A stretch of DNA of 64,000 nt from Kribbella jejuensis (GCF_006715085.1 NZ_VFMM01000001.1:2728001-2792000), one strand, 5' to 3'; shown: positions 16,097 to 25,341, numbered from the stretch's first letter. Notes: generated by a model from the letters alone, not told the origin. Numbers and translations are program-made.

Positions 16097-16519
16097 GTGG
16101 AAGCGTATGAAACGGCGGTCGCTCTCCGGCGAGCCAGTACCCGCCTGGCACTCAGGCTGCGGGCTGAGCGGACCGGCGACGGACTGGGGAGTACCGGCGT
16201 CGCTGTGCTGGGACAGCTGCATCGGCGGGGCAGCCTGACGGCCAGTGAGATCGCGGCTGCCGAGCGGGTGCAGCCGCAGTCGCTCACGCGCGTGCTGGCG
16301 AGCCTTGAGGAGCAGGGCTTGATCAGCAGGCAGCAGGACGTCGCGGACCGGCGGCGGAACACGATTGAGCTCACGGCAGCCGGCCGTGAGCTGTTGAAAG
16401 AGCACATGCAGAGTTCGGACGACTGGCTGGCTGACGCGATCTCTGAGCGGCTCAATCCGACCGAGCAGGCTGTGTTGCAGCTGGCGGCCGGGATTCTGGA
16501 TCAGCTGCTGGACGGTTGA
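16097..16519 (+). CDS. MarR-family transcriptional regulator
   Basis: A 140-residue winged-helix repressor type. The DNA-binding core runs about residues 35-100: LGQLHRRGSLTASEIAAAERVQPQSLTRVLASLEEQGLISRQQDVADRRRNTIELTAAG, where DRRR is the wing loop. Helices at both ends make the dimer interface. GTG at 16097 is preceded by GAGGAG about seven to twelve bases upstream. It is divergent from the FUSC-GH13 pair and likely represses it. The last 19 bases overlap the convergent methyltransferase gene. Confidence 0.92.
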   Translation: MEAYETAVALRRASTRLALRLRAERTGDGLGSTGVAVLGQLHRRGSLTASEIAAAERVQPQSLTRVLASLEEQGLISRQQDVADRRRNTIELTAAGRELLKEHMQSSDDWLADAISERLNPTEQAVLQLAAGILDQLLDG

Positions 16520-17127
16520 CCGAAGGTGTGCCGGCGGATCCACGCGTGCATGGCGATGGCTGCGGCGGCGCTAGCGTTGATCGAGCGGGTGGAGCCGAAC
16601 TGGGCGATCGAGAGGACGGATGTGCAGACCCGGTGGGCCTCGTCCGTCAGCCCAGGACCCTCCTGACCGAAGAGCAGGACGCAAGCCTTCGGTAGTTCGT
16701 AGGTCTCCAGCGGCACCGAGCCCGGCAGGTTGTCGATCCCGATGACCGGTAAGGCGTTCTCGGCGGCAAAGACAGCCAGGTCGGCAAGAGTTGGCTGGTG
16801 GCGGACATGTTGGTAGCGGTCGGTGACCATGGCGCCCCGGCGGTTCCACTTGCGGTTGCCGACGATGTGCACCTCGGCGGCCAGGAACGCGTTCGCCGTA
16901 CGGACGACCGAGCCGATGTTCAGGTCGTGCTGCCAGTTCTCGATCGCGACGTGGAACGGGTTCCGCTGCTCGTCCAGGTCCGCGACGATCGCCTCGAGCT
17001 TCCAGTACCGGTACTTGTCGACCACGTTCCGCCGGTCGCCGTGCGCGAGCAGCTCGGGATCCAGCCGCGGATCGTCGGGCCAATCGCCCACCCACGGTCC
17101 GACGCCGACCTCGCTCGGCCCCACCAT
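16501..17127 (-). CDS. TrmH/SpoU-family RNA 2'-O-methyltransferase
   Basis: A SPOUT-fold RNA ribose methyltransferase. The three family motifs are present: NIGSVVRTANAF (motif 1), VLLFGQEGPGLTDEA (motif 2) and SIAQFGSTRSINASAAAAIAMHAW (motif 3, which with motif 2 forms the knotted AdoMet site). The likely substrate is a tRNA or rRNA guanosine; which one cannot be read from the sequence. I chose ATG at 17125-17127, preceded by a GGGGGG run six bases upstream. A GTG at 17163 would add 12 residues but lacks a ribosome-binding site. The promoter must overlap that of the divergent DedA gene. Confidence 0.88.
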   Translation of the reverse strand: MVGPSEVGVGPWVGDWPDDPRLDPELLAHGDRRNVVDKYRYWKLEAIVADLDEQRNPFHVAIENWQHDLNIGSVVRTANAFLAAEVHIVGNRKWNRRGAMVTDRYQHVRHQPTLADLAVFAAENALPVIGIDNLPGSVPLETYELPKACVLLFGQEGPGLTDEAHRVCTSVLSIAQFGSTRSINASAAAAIAMHAWIRRHTFGQPSSS

Positions 17128-17175
17128 GTCTGCCCCCCGCAGGTCACCATTCAGCTCGTGCACAGGTCGGGACGC

Positions 17176-17190
17176 TACCCTGTCCGCGTG
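17176..17190 (+). promoter_or_regulatory. Leaderless promoter of the DedA gene
   Basis: TACCCT at 17176-17181 is followed by exactly six bases and then the GTG at 17188. This is the layout of an actinobacterial -10 box with transcription starting at the initiation codon. It decides the start of the DedA gene. Confidence 0.6.
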
Positions 17191-17874
17191 CTTGCTCTCG
17201 CCGCGATGCTGATGCCGTCCTGGATGAACCCGGAAACCCTGCTGCACTGGTTGGGTGACTGGGCGCTGTGGGGCACGCTCCTGGTGGTGTTCATCGAGTG
17301 CGGGTTGCTGTTCCCGATCCTGCCCGGTGATTCACTGCTGTTCGCGGTCGGCCTGTTCATCGCGGAGGGCACCATTCATGTCCCGCTGTGGCTCGCCTGT
17401 GTGCTACTGACGGTGGCGGCGTTCGCCGGCAACGTGTCCGGCTACTACATCGGGCGTTTCCTCGGTACGTCGTTGTTCAAGAACCCGGACGCCCGGATCC
17501 TGAAGCCGAAGTACATCGAGCAGACCCACGAGTTCTTCGAGCGGTACGGCCCGCGGGCGCTGGTGCTGGCGCGGTTCGTGCCGATCGTCCGGACGTTCAT
17601 CACGATCGTGGCCGGCGCCGGCCGGATGGACCCGAAGAGGTTCTTCGTCTGGACCGCGATCGGTGCGGTGATCTGGGCGCCGGGCATCACACTGCTCGGG
17701 CACGCGCTCGGCAACGTCGAGTTCATCCACAAGAACCTCGAGGCCGCACTGGTCGTGCTGGTCCTCATCTCGCTGATCCCGATGGTGGTCGAGTACTTCC
17801 TCGCGCGCCGCCGCAACCGCAACGCCGGCAACGGCGACGCGCCGAAGCACGCCGCCCCGAAGCACTCGGCCTAG
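17188..17874 (+). CDS. DedA-family membrane protein
   Basis: A 228-residue integral membrane protein of the DedA/VTT (SNARE-associated) family, whose better-known members flip undecaprenyl phosphate or other lipids and support membrane homeostasis. The family block is clear: FPILPGDSLLFAVGLF near residue 50, AGNVSGYYIGRFLG about 85, then FFERYGPRALVLARFVPIVRTFITIVAGAGRMDPKRFFVWTAIGAVIW with the conserved G-x-RFxPxxR arginines. The C-terminus is a short basic cytoplasmic tail. The GTG at 17188 sits six bases after a TACCCT box, suggesting a leaderless mRNA; ATG 17206 is the alternative. The frame is open further upstream but that part is antisense to the methyltransferase. Confidence 0.9.
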   Translation: MLALAAMLMPSWMNPETLLHWLGDWALWGTLLVVFIECGLLFPILPGDSLLFAVGLFIAEGTIHVPLWLACVLLTVAAFAGNVSGYYIGRFLGTSLFKNPDARILKPKYIEQTHEFFERYGPRALVLARFVPIVRTFITIVAGAGRMDPKRFFVWTAIGAVIWAPGITLLGHALGNVEFIHKNLEAALVVLVLISLIPMVVEYFLARRRNRNAGNGDAPKHAAPKHSA

Positions 17875-17878
17875 AGCC

Positions 17879-18289
17879 TCAATGACCGAAGGGGAAATGC
17901 GGGTCCGACCAGACCCAGTCGGTGCTGAGCCCGGACACGTCCGCGACCTCGACCGGGCCGGTCGGGAGTGGGCCGACCACCTGACCGTTGCCGAGTGAGC
18001 AGGCCACCCGGATCCGGTCAGCCGCCTGGTACCAGACCAGCGCCCCCCGTGGCGCCGCCCCTTCACGGAGCAGGGCATGGTGGTCGAGCCAACGAACCGC
18101 ATCGGCCGCGTCGTGCCAGCCGCTGTCGTGCGCGTAGCCGAACGCCATCCGCTGGAACTTCAGCGTCCAGTCCAGCCAGGCGGCCGAACCGACCCGTTCC
18201 AGCTGCCAGTTCAGCGCCGCCTCGGTGTCCCGCGGGTTCGCCACCCGCGGGACGTTCCCGCGCTCCACGACAACCTCCCCCCAGGCCAT
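17879..18289 (-). CDS. Hypothetical protein, resembles a degenerate NlpC/CHAP-like fold
   Basis: A 136-residue soluble protein. The pattern AALNWQLERVGSAAWLDWTLKFQRMAFGYAHDSGWHDAADAVRWL, then APRGALVWY and ACSLGNGQVVGPLP, follows the layout of peptidoglycan-peptidase-like proteins in which a catalytic Cys sits where this protein has WLDWTL and a His sits before the SLG block. Both positions are non-catalytic here, so I suspect a fold relative without peptidase activity. This is a weak, pattern-based resemblance. No signal peptide. It converges on the DedA gene with a four-base gap, and a downstream partner is lacking. Function unknown. Confidence 0.65.
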   Translation of the reverse strand: MAWGEVVVERGNVPRVANPRDTEAALNWQLERVGSAAWLDWTLKFQRMAFGYAHDSGWHDAADAVRWLDHHALLREGAAPRGALVWYQAADRIRVACSLGNGQVVGPLPTGPVEVADVSGLSTDWVWSDPHFPFGH

Positions 18290-18380
18290 AGGTATCCTCC
18301 CCCGAATCCCCCGCCCCTCGGCCGGTCGTGCCGTGGCATCCCGAATCCTGCCGGGCCGCGATACAGCCGCCGTACATTGC

Positions 18381-21362
18381 TCAACCGGTCGCAGCGCCGA
18401 CGTCGGATCCGACGAGCAGCCGGCGGCACTCAGCGGCGGCGGAGTCGTTCCCGGCCTGCTGCCACACGCGCGCGGCGCGTTCGAGGGTACGGCGGGCGTT
18501 GTCCAGGTTCCCCGTCGACAGGTAGAGCTCGCCGAGGTACTGCGCCGCCTCCCCCTCCACGCTCCGGTCCCCCAGCCGGTGGCCGATGTCGATCGCGTCC
18601 AGCAGCGTCTTCCGGGACGCTGCGACCTCGCCGCGCTCCATCAGCGCCCGCCCGAGCAGCGCCCGGGTGTACGCAGCGCAGTGGTCGTCGCCCATCCCGT
18701 CGAAGATCGCCAACGCCTTGCGTAGCTGCCGTACCGCCTCGTCGTGCCGCCCTTGGTGTACCCGGAGCGCGGCGATCCGTCGCCGTACCTTGGCCTCCCG
18801 GTGGGCGTCGGCCCGTCGTACGGCGATCAGGAACGCCTGGGCGAGGTACTGCCGGGCAGTCTCCAGGTCTCCACGGCCCAGGTAGACGTTGGCGGCCGCG
18901 GTCCGGGCGAGTGCCTCGGCGTTCGCGTTGCCGGCCTCGACGAACGCCTCGATCGCCTTCTCGTACATCGCGAGGCCCGCATCGCGCTCACCGCGTTCGC
19001 GCAGCCAGGTACCGAGGCCGACGGCGGCGACACCTTCACCGAGCCGGTCGCCGACCTCGGCGAAGATCCGCGCGGCCGCGTCGAGGTGCTTGCGCGCGGT
19101 GTCCCAGTCGTCCTGGTAGACCGCGAGCTGGCCGAGGTTGCGGTGCATGATCGCCTCGCCGTGCCGGTTCCCGCAGGCGATCGCGCTCAGCAGGCCCTGC
19201 TGGTGCGAGCTGTTCCAGTCGTCGAAGCCGGCGCGGAGGTCCAGGTACGGACCCCAGGCGGCGGCGATCCGCCAGGCGTGCTCGTGCAGGCCGTTCTGCG
19301 CCGCGGCGCGGATGGCCGGCACGAACGTACTGCGCTCGCTGTCGAACCAGGCGATCGCGTCCGTCTCGGTGAACGGTGCCGGGTCCGGCGCGGTCAGCGG
19401 ACCGGTGTGCTCGAGGACACCGAAGTACTCGAAGGACAAGGCGTTGTTGGCGCGCCGGATCTTGTTCAGGATCGCGTCGACGACCGTTTCCACGTCCCGG
19501 ACCGCCTGCGCCTGCTGCTCCGCGGTACCGACACCGAGCGCGTGCAGCCGGAGCAGGTCGTGCACCCGGTACCGCGCCGTACCGCGGTCGTCGACCGAGC
19601 TGATCCGGACCAGGTTGACCTCGATCAGCCGGTCCAGACTGCGCCGTACGGCGGCCGGTGACGCGACGGCCTCGAGCGCTCGCGCCGAGAAGACGCCGAC
19701 CGCGAAGTGCCCGATCAGCCGGTACAGCCGGGCCTCTTCGGGGCTCAACGCGCCGTAGCTCAGGTCCGCACTGGACCGGACGGCGAGCTCGCCGATGCTC
19801 AACTCGTCCAGCCGGGACGTCTCGTCGCGCAGCCGCCGCGCAAGCTCCCGGGCGCTCAGGTCGGGTCGCTGCGCCAATCGGCTACCGACGATCCGGATCG
19901 CCAGCGGGAGGTTCGCGCAGGCGGTCAGGATCTCCTCGGCCTCCGGTGACGACGGGTCGATCCGTCCGGCGCCGGCGACCGACGACAGCAGCGCGGCCGC
20001 CTCGTGGTCGTCGAACGTGTCCAGCGGCGTACTGTCCGCTCCGGCCAGGTCCATCAGCCGGTTGCGGCTCGTCACCACCACGGCCGACGCACCGGTACCA
20101 GGCATCAGCGGGGTCACCTGGCCGGCACTGGCCACGTCGTCGAGGATGATCAGCACCCGACGGCTGGCCAGCTCGGACCGCAGCATCGCGGAGCGGCGCT
20201 CCGGGTCCGTGGGGATCGCGTAGTCGGGCAGGTTGAGGCTGAGCAGCAGGTCGGTGAGCGCAGCGGCGGGGTCCCGCGGGTGGGTCGCTCCGTGCATGTC
20301 CAGATAGATCTGACCGTCCGGGAAGTGCTCCCGGACCAGGTGCCCGAGCCGTACCGCCAGCGAGGTCTTGCCGGTACCAGGTGCGCCTGAGATGACTGCG
20401 ATCGGCGGCCGGACCGGGTCACGGCCGCAGACCAGGTCTCGCAGTTGCTCCAGGAGCTCCTGCCGTCCGCTGAAGTCAGCCAGGTCAAGCGGTAGCTGGC
20501 TGGGCGGCCTGACCGGGTCGGTCAGCTCCGGCGCGGCCATTGGTCCGGGTGGAGCGCTGGGGCCCGGGCGGTCCGCCGTACGGTCTGCCGGCACGCCTGG
20601 GTTCGGCCAGTTGGCCGAGCGGCCGTTCTCGGCGCGGGCGCCGGCCGCCTCCAGCTCCGGGCCCGGTTTGATGTCCAGCTCGTCAGCGAGCGTCTGAACG
20701 GCCTTCGCGTACGCCGCCCGCGCCTCGCCCACGCGTCCCGCTGCCACGAGTGCATCGACCAGGCGGCGCCACAGCTGCTCGTCGTACGGGTCCTCTTGCA
20801 GACGTGCACTCAGCAGTACGGCGGCACCACTGACGTCGCCGTACTCGAGCCGGAGGTCCAGGAGGCTGTCCACGAGACCGCGGTGTTGTGCCTCGAGCCG
20901 GCCGATGGAGCCCTCCCACGCGGCCGGCATCGGCAGGTCCTCCAGCGGACGGCCGCGCCACAGCGAATACGCCCGGGACAGGACCTGCATCGCCTGGCGG
21001 CCGTCGCCCTGGTCGCGGAGGTGGCCGCCCTCGGCCAGCAGCGACTCGAACAGGCTGGCGTCGAGCTCGTCGACACCCACTTCGATGCTGTAGCCCGCGG
21101 CGGACGTGTCGATCGGCGCGGGCAGCCCGGCGTCCTGCAGGACGCCGCGGAGTGCGCGGACGTACGTGCGGATGTTGGCGGTCGCGGAACGCGGTGGGGT
21201 GTTCTCCCAGAGGGCGTCGGCGATCAGGTCGGTCGAGACGAACCGGTTCGGGTGCAGGAGCAGGGTGGCGAGCAGCTGGCGCGGTTTGGCGGCCTTCAGC
21301 GGCTGACCCTGGGCGTGGACGAGGCGCAGAGGTCCGAGGATTCCGTACCTCAGACTGTCCAC
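18381..21362 (-). CDS. AfsR/SARP-type regulator with NB-ARC and TPR domains
   Basis: A 993-residue multidomain transcriptional activator. Residues 1-95 form the OmpR-like winged helix (YGILGPLRL, QLLATLLLHPNRFVSTDLIADALW) and 96-245 the bacterial transcriptional activation domain (BTAD). A Pro/Gly linker leads to an NB-ARC-type STAND ATPase: P-loop near 326-333 (SGAPGTGKTS), Walker B RRVLIILDDVA, then winged helix. From about 690 on there are tandem TPR repeats (several LGQLAVYQDDWDTARKHLDAAA-like units). This is the architecture of AfsR, which integrates kinase signals to switch on secondary metabolism. No biosynthetic cluster is adjacent. ATG at 21362 has GGAGAGG upstream. Confidence 0.93.
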   Translation of the reverse strand: MDSLRYGILGPLRLVHAQGQPLKAAKPRQLLATLLLHPNRFVSTDLIADALWENTPPRSATANIRTYVRALRGVLQDAGLPAPIDTSAAGYSIEVGVDELDASLFESLLAEGGHLRDQGDGRQAMQVLSRAYSLWRGRPLEDLPMPAAWEGSIGRLEAQHRGLVDSLLDLRLEYGDVSGAAVLLSARLQEDPYDEQLWRRLVDALVAAGRVGEARAAYAKAVQTLADELDIKPGPELEAAGARAENGRSANWPNPGVPADRTADRPGPSAPPGPMAAPELTDPVRPPSQLPLDLADFSGRQELLEQLRDLVCGRDPVRPPIAVISGAPGTGKTSLAVRLGHLVREHFPDGQIYLDMHGATHPRDPAAALTDLLLSLNLPDYAIPTDPERRSAMLRSELASRRVLIILDDVASAGQVTPLMPGTGASAVVVTSRNRLMDLAGADSTPLDTFDDHEAAALLSSVAGAGRIDPSSPEAEEILTACANLPLAIRIVGSRLAQRPDLSARELARRLRDETSRLDELSIGELAVRSSADLSYGALSPEEARLYRLIGHFAVGVFSARALEAVASPAAVRRSLDRLIEVNLVRISSVDDRGTARYRVHDLLRLHALGVGTAEQQAQAVRDVETVVDAILNKIRRANNALSFEYFGVLEHTGPLTAPDPAPFTETDAIAWFDSERSTFVPAIRAAAQNGLHEHAWRIAAAWGPYLDLRAGFDDWNSSHQQGLLSAIACGNRHGEAIMHRNLGQLAVYQDDWDTARKHLDAAARIFAEVGDRLGEGVAAVGLGTWLRERGERDAGLAMYEKAIEAFVEAGNANAEALARTAAANVYLGRGDLETARQYLAQAFLIAVRRADAHREAKVRRRIAALRVHQGRHDEAVRQLRKALAIFDGMGDDHCAAYTRALLGRALMERGEVAASRKTLLDAIDIGHRLGDRSVEGEAAQYLGELYLSTGNLDNARRTLERAARVWQQAGNDSAAAECRRLLVGSDVGAATG

Positions 21363-21427
21363 TCGTCCGGCCTCTCCACTCTGGAATCGCCCTATCGTGG
21401 CATCCGCGCATACCCGCCGTGAAGCCC

Positions 21428-21444
21428 GATGTACGCCGGATGTA
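21428..21444. promoter_or_regulatory. GATGTA direct repeats, 11-bp period, upstream of the SARP gene
   Basis: GATGTA occurs at 21428-21433 and 21439-21444, 66 bases upstream of the SARP start. Direct repeats with an 11-bp period are typical SARP contacts, so this may be an autoregulatory site. Only two copies are visible. Confidence 0.35.
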
Positions 21445-21579
21445 TGTCAGTCCGGCACTGTTTCCCCAGGTACCGGGGGGAGGGCAGGCCCGGAGGTGGC
21501 GACTTGACCGCCGTCACACCGGGCCTGGCGCTGGGAGCGAGTCCGGGTTCGGGGGACCTGGACCACGGGGAACCAGTGC

Positions 21580-22374
21580 CTACTGGCCACCGGTGAATGG
21601 CGGCTGTCCGTCCTGCGGTGCGGGGGAACCCGCAGGCGGCCCGCCCACCGGTGGCTCCGCCTGGTACCCCTGCTGCGGGTAACCGCCCGGGATCTGCGGC
21701 TGCTGGTAGTTGCCCTGGTCACCCGGCAGCTGCGGGTGGATCTGACCTGACGACGGCTGGCCCGGCTGCATCTGCGGCGGCGCCTGCTCACCGGCGACCG
21801 AGCCGATCGTGCCGAACGACACCTGCGGGACCGCGCGCACCGACTCGTCCTTGACCTCGAAGTACCCGGCCTTGGAGAACTTGAAGGAGTTCGCGATCAG
21901 GTTCGACGGGAACGCCTCGATCCGGGTGTTGTAGTCGCCGACGTTCGCGTTGTAGAACCGCCGGCCGGCCGCGATCCGGTCCTCGGTGTCGGTCAGCTCG
22001 CGTTGCAGGCCGAGGAAGTTCTGGTTCGACTGCAGCTGCGGGTACTGCTCGACCGAGATCATCATCTGACGCAGCGCGCCGGACAGCTGACCCTCCGCGG
22101 CGGCCCGCTGCTCCGGGTTCGCGCCCTGCGTGTTCACCGCCTGGGTCCGCAGCCGCGCGACCTCCTCGAACACGTGCCGCTCGTGCGCGGCGTACGCGCG
22201 CACGGTCTCGACCAGGTTCGGGATCAGGTCGTACCGGCGGTGCAGCTCGACGTCGATCTGCCGCCACGACTCCTGGATCAGGTTCCGCTGCTTGACGAAC
22301 CGGTTGTACGACGTGATCAGCAGGATCGCCACGAGGACGACGACCGCGAGGATCGCGATGATGACCCAAAGCAT
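21580..22374 (-). CDS. LemA-family protein with Pro/Gln/Gly-rich tail
   Basis: A 264-residue membrane-anchored protein. Residues 1-22 form one N-terminal membrane helix (VIIAILAVVVLVAILLI), followed by the LemA helical core with NRFVKQRNLIQESWRQIDVELHRRYDLIPNLVETV, QLQSNQNFLGLQRELTDTEDRIAAGRRFYNANVGDYN and the family end block FPSNLIANSFKF. The last 70 residues are a low-complexity tail rich in Pro, Gln and Gly (PGQPSSGQ, GNYQQPQIPGGYPQQGYQ), not found in the basic family. LemA proteins are of unknown function and are linked to membrane stress. Likely single-gene transcript. Confidence 0.9.
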   Translation of the reverse strand: MLWVIIAILAVVVLVAILLITSYNRFVKQRNLIQESWRQIDVELHRRYDLIPNLVETVRAYAAHERHVFEEVARLRTQAVNTQGANPEQRAAAEGQLSGALRQMMISVEQYPQLQSNQNFLGLQRELTDTEDRIAAGRRFYNANVGDYNTRIEAFPSNLIANSFKFSKAGYFEVKDESVRAVPQVSFGTIGSVAGEQAPPQMQPGQPSSGQIHPQLPGDQGNYQQPQIPGGYPQQGYQAEPPVGGPPAGSPAPQDGQPPFTGGQ

Positions 22375-22450
22375 GACAGGAGCTCCCGAGGGTTGGCAGT
22401 GCTGCAGCCGACTCTACGGCTCCGCGGGTCCGCCGGGCTGCCGCTCGGCA

Positions 22451-22996
22451 TCAGTCGAGGCCGAGGTCCTCGAGACCGAACACGGACCGGTACTCCAGCC
22501 CTGCTGCCTCGACCCGCTCCTGCGCGCCGGTCGCCCGGTCCACGATCACCGCGACCGCGACCACCTCGGCGCCGGCCTCGCGCAGCGCCTCGACCGCGGT
22601 CAGCACGGACCCGCCCGTCGTCGAGGTGTCCTCGACCGCGAGCACCCGGCGCCCCTTGACGTCCGGTCCCTCGATCCGCCGCTGCAGACCGTGGGTCTTC
22701 TCGGCCTTCCGTACGACGAACGCATCGAGCGTCCGGCCCTGCTGAGCGGCGGCGTGCAGCATCGACATCGCGACCGGGTCGGCACCGAGCGTCAGCCCGC
22801 CGACAGCGTCGTACTCCAGGTCCTTGGTGAGCTCGAGCATCGCCGGGCCGATCAACGGCGCCGCGGCCGCGTCCAGCGTGATCCGCCGCAGGTCCACGTA
22901 GTAGTCGGCTTCCTTGCCCGACGCCAGCGTCACCTTCCCGTGCACGATGGCCTTCGTCCTGACCTGCTGAAGCAGTGCGTCCCGGTCGTAGCTCAT
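22451..22996 (-). CDS. pyrE: Orotate phosphoribosyltransferase
   Basis: Adds orotate to PRPP to make OMP in de novo pyrimidine synthesis. The 181-residue protein has the type I phosphoribosyltransferase fold: KVTLASGKEADYYVDLRRITLD near residue 20, GGLTLGADPVAMSM, FVVRKAEKTHGLQRRIEG (catalytic flexible loop with Lys), and the PRPP-binding VLAVEDTSTTGGSVLTAVEAL. ATG at 22994-22996 is preceded within ten bases by TAAGCT, which would fit a leaderless or near-leaderless transcript. The same frame stays open far upstream, antisense to tdh, but that part is not coding. It is divergent from the threonine dehydrogenase gene. Confidence 0.94.
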   Translation of the reverse strand: MSYDRDALLQQVRTKAIVHGKVTLASGKEADYYVDLRRITLDAAAAPLIGPAMLELTKDLEYDAVGGLTLGADPVAMSMLHAAAQQGRTLDAFVVRKAEKTHGLQRRIEGPDVKGRRVLAVEDTSTTGGSVLTAVEALREAGAEVVAVAVIVDRATGAQERVEAAGLEYRSVFGLEDLGLD

Positions 22997-23034
22997 GGGC
23001 CTTGAGCTTAGATCACCTGCCGCCCGCGACGTCG

Positions 23035-23049
23035 TGCAGTAGAACTGCA
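23035..23049. promoter_or_regulatory. TGCAG-N5-CTGCA inverted repeat in the pyrE/tdh divergent region
   Basis: A perfect 5-bp inverted repeat with a five-base centre (TAGAA) lies 38 bases from the pyrE start and 58 bases before tdh. An Lrp/AsnC or other dimeric regulator could bind; the identity is unknown. Confidence 0.35.
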
Positions 23050-23107
23050 AAGGCTGTGTACGACGTGTCGATGGACGCCGCTGGTTGCCCAGGACGACGA
23101 TGTGGCC

Positions 23108-24157
23108 ATGAAGGCGCTTGTGAAGGCCGAGGCGAAGCCGGGCCTGTGGTTGCAGGACGTACCCGAGCCGAAGATCGAGGCCGACGAGGTACTGATCAAG
23201 GTCCTCCGGACCGGCTTGTGCGGCACCGACCTGCACATCCAGAACTGGGACGCGTGGGCGCAGAAGAACGTGCCGGTACCGATGGTGACCGGGCACGAGT
23301 TCTGCGGTGAGGTCGTCGAGGTCGGTGTCGGTGTTCGCGACGTCGCGGTCGGTGACCTGGTCAGCGGCGAGGGTCACCTGGTCTGCGGCCGCTGCCGGAA
23401 CTGCCGCGCCGGCCGCCGGCACCTCTGCATCAAGACCCGCGGCCTCGGCGTGCACGTACCGGGCGCGTTCGCGGAGTACGTCGCGCTGCCCGCGACGAAC
23501 GCCTGGGTGCACAAGGATCCGGTGGACCCCGACGTCGCGGCCGTGTTCGACCCGTTCGGGAACGCCGTACACACCGCGCTGTCCTTCCCGCTGGTCGGCG
23601 AGGACGTGCTGATCACCGGCGCCGGGCCGATCGGCGTGATGGCCGCCGCGGTCGCGCTGCACGCCGGTGCGCGGAACGTGGTGATCACGGACCTCTCGGA
23701 GTACCGGCTGGACCTGGCCCGCAAGATCGGCGTCACCCGCGCGGTGAACGTCGGCTCCGAGAGCATCGCCGAGGCCCAGGCCGGTCTCGGGATGCGGGAA
23801 GGGTTCGACGTCGGGATGGAGATGTCCGGCCAGCCGGCCGCGCTCCGGGACATGCTCGCGAACATGACACACGGCGGCAAGGTGGCGATGCTCGGACTGC
23901 CGTCCGACGAGATCGCGATCGACTGGAGCACCGTGGTGCTGAACATGCTGACGATCAAGGGCATCTACGGCCGGGAGATGTTCGAGACCTGGTACTCGAT
24001 GTCGGTGATGCTGGAGCGTGGCCTGGACCTGACGCCGGTGATCACGCACCGGTTCGGGTACGGCGACTTCGAACGGGCGTTCGACGTGGCGCGCGCCGGG
24101 CAGTGCGGCAAGGTGATCATGGACTGGACGACGGAATCGCTGGAGGAGAAGCACTGA
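23108..24157 (+). CDS. tdh: L-threonine 3-dehydrogenase
   Basis: A zinc-dependent medium-chain dehydrogenase that oxidises L-threonine to 2-amino-3-ketobutyrate with NAD+. Catalytic zinc ligands are in [13 protein letters not shown] and TGHEFCGEV; structural zinc cysteines occur in [15 protein letters not shown]. The Rossmann motif is [30 protein letters not shown] and [18 protein letters not shown] are typical of threonine dehydrogenases rather than general alcohol dehydrogenases. Co-transcription with kbl (TGATG overlap at 24155-24159) settles the substrate. ATG at 23108 was preferred to a GTG two codons earlier. Confidence 0.95.
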   Translation: MKALVKAEAKPGLWLQDVPEPKIEADEVLIKVLRTGLCGTDLHIQNWDAWAQKNVPVPMVTGHEFCGEVVEVGVGVRDVAVGDLVSGEGHLVCGRCRNCRAGRRHLCIKTRGLGVHVPGAFAEYVALPATNAWVHKDPVDPDVAAVFDPFGNAVHTALSFPLVGEDVLITGAGPIGVMAAAVALHAGARNVVITDLSEYRLDLARKIGVTRAVNVGSESIAEAQAGLGMREGFDVGMEMSGQPAALRDMLANMTHGGKVAMLGLPSDEIAIDWSTVVLNMLTIKGIYGREMFETWYSMSVMLERGLDLTPVITHRFGYGDFERAFDVARAGQCGKVIMDWTTESLEEKH

Positions 24158-25341
24158 TGTTCGGACGGATGCGGGACGACCTGGCGGCAACCATCGGCGA
24201 GATCCGGGACGCCGGGCTGTACAAGTCCGAGCGGGTGATCACCTCACCGCAGCAGGCGCTGATCTCGGTTGCCACCGGCAACGAGGTGCTGAACTTCTGC
24301 GCGAACAACTACCTCGGGCTGTCCGATCACCCGGAGGTTGTCGCCGCGGCCAAACAAGCCTTGGACCGCTGGGGATTCGGGCTTTCGTCCGTCCGCTTCA
24401 TTTGCGGTACACAACAGATCCACAAGGACCTCGAAGGTGCCTTGAGCAACTTCCTCGGCACCGAGGACACCATTCTCTACAGCTCCTGCTTCGACGCCAA
24501 CGGCGGCCTGTTCGAGACGCTGCTCGGTGCCGAGGACGCGATCATCTCCGACGAGCTGAACCACGCCAGCATCATCGACGGCGTCCGGTTGTCGAAGGCG
24601 CGCCGGTACCGCTACAAGAACCGCGACATGGCCGACCTCGAGGCACAGCTGAAGGACGCCGCCGACGCGCGGTACCGGCTGATCGCCACCGACGGCGTGT
24701 TCTCGATGGACGGGTACGTCGCGCCGCTGGACGAGATCTGCGAGCTGGCCGAGCGCTACGACGCGCTCGTGATGGTCGACGACTCGCACGCGGTCGGCTT
24801 CGTCGGCCCGGACGGTGCCGGTACGCCGTCGTTGTTCGGCGTACAGGACCGCGTCGACATCGTCACCGGCACCCTCGGCAAGGCGCTCGGCGGCGCGTCC
24901 GGCGGGTACGTGTCGGCGCGCCGCGAGATCGTCGAGCTGCTCCGGCAGCGTTCCCGCCCGTACCTGTTCTCGAACTCGCTCGCCCCGGCCGTCACCGCCG
25001 CCTCGCTGAAGGCGCTGGAGCTGATCGGCGGTTCGAGCGACCTGCGGGACAAGCTCGCCGCGAACACCAAGCTGTTCCGCACCAAGATGACCGAGGCCGG
25101 CTTCGACGTACTGCCCGGTGACCACCCGATCTCCCCGGTGATGATCGGCGACGCCGCGGCCGCCGGACGGCTCGCGGACAAGCTCCTCGAGCTCGGGATC
25201 TACGTGATCGGCTTCTCGTATCCCGTCGTACCGCAGGGCAAGGCGCGGATCCGCGTACAGCTGTCCGCGGCGCACTCGACCGAGGACGTGGAGCGGGCGA
25301 TCGCGGCCTTCATCGAGGCTCGGAAGGCGCTCGCCGACTAG
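24157..25341 (+). CDS. kbl: Glycine C-acetyltransferase (2-amino-3-ketobutyrate CoA ligase)
   Basis: A PLP enzyme of the alpha-oxoamine synthase family, 394 residues, that splits 2-amino-3-ketobutyrate with CoA into glycine and acetyl-CoA, completing threonine breakdown with Tdh. Conserved stretches include [39 protein letters not shown], the PLP-ring contact [11 protein letters not shown], and [15 protein letters not shown] with the Schiff-base lysine. The start ATG overlaps the tdh stop, so both are made from one transcript in equal amounts and can channel the unstable intermediate. Confidence 0.96.
   Translation: MFGRMRDDLAATIGEIRDAGLYKSERVITSPQQALISVATGNEVLNFCANNYLGLSDHPEVVAAAKQALDRWGFGLSSVRFICGTQQIHKDLEGALSNFLGTEDTILYSSCFDANGGLFETLLGAEDAIISDELNHASIIDGVRLSKARRYRYKNRDMADLEAQLKDAADARYRLIATDGVFSMDGYVAPLDEICELAERYDALVMVDDSHAVGFVGPDGAGTPSLFGVQDRVDIVTGTLGKALGGASGGYVSARREIVELLRQRSRPYLFSNSLAPAVTAASLKALELIGGSSDLRDKLAANTKLFRTKMTEAGFDVLPGDHPISPVMIGDAAAAGRLADKLLELGIYVIGFSYPVVPQGKARIRVQLSAAHSTEDVERAIAAFIEARKALAD

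Noticed and set aside
18381-21362. NB-ARC/TPR protein as an Avs-type STAND anti-phage sensor
   Set aside because: The N-terminal SARP winged helix and BTAD are those of AfsR transcription factors, and there is no effector domain.
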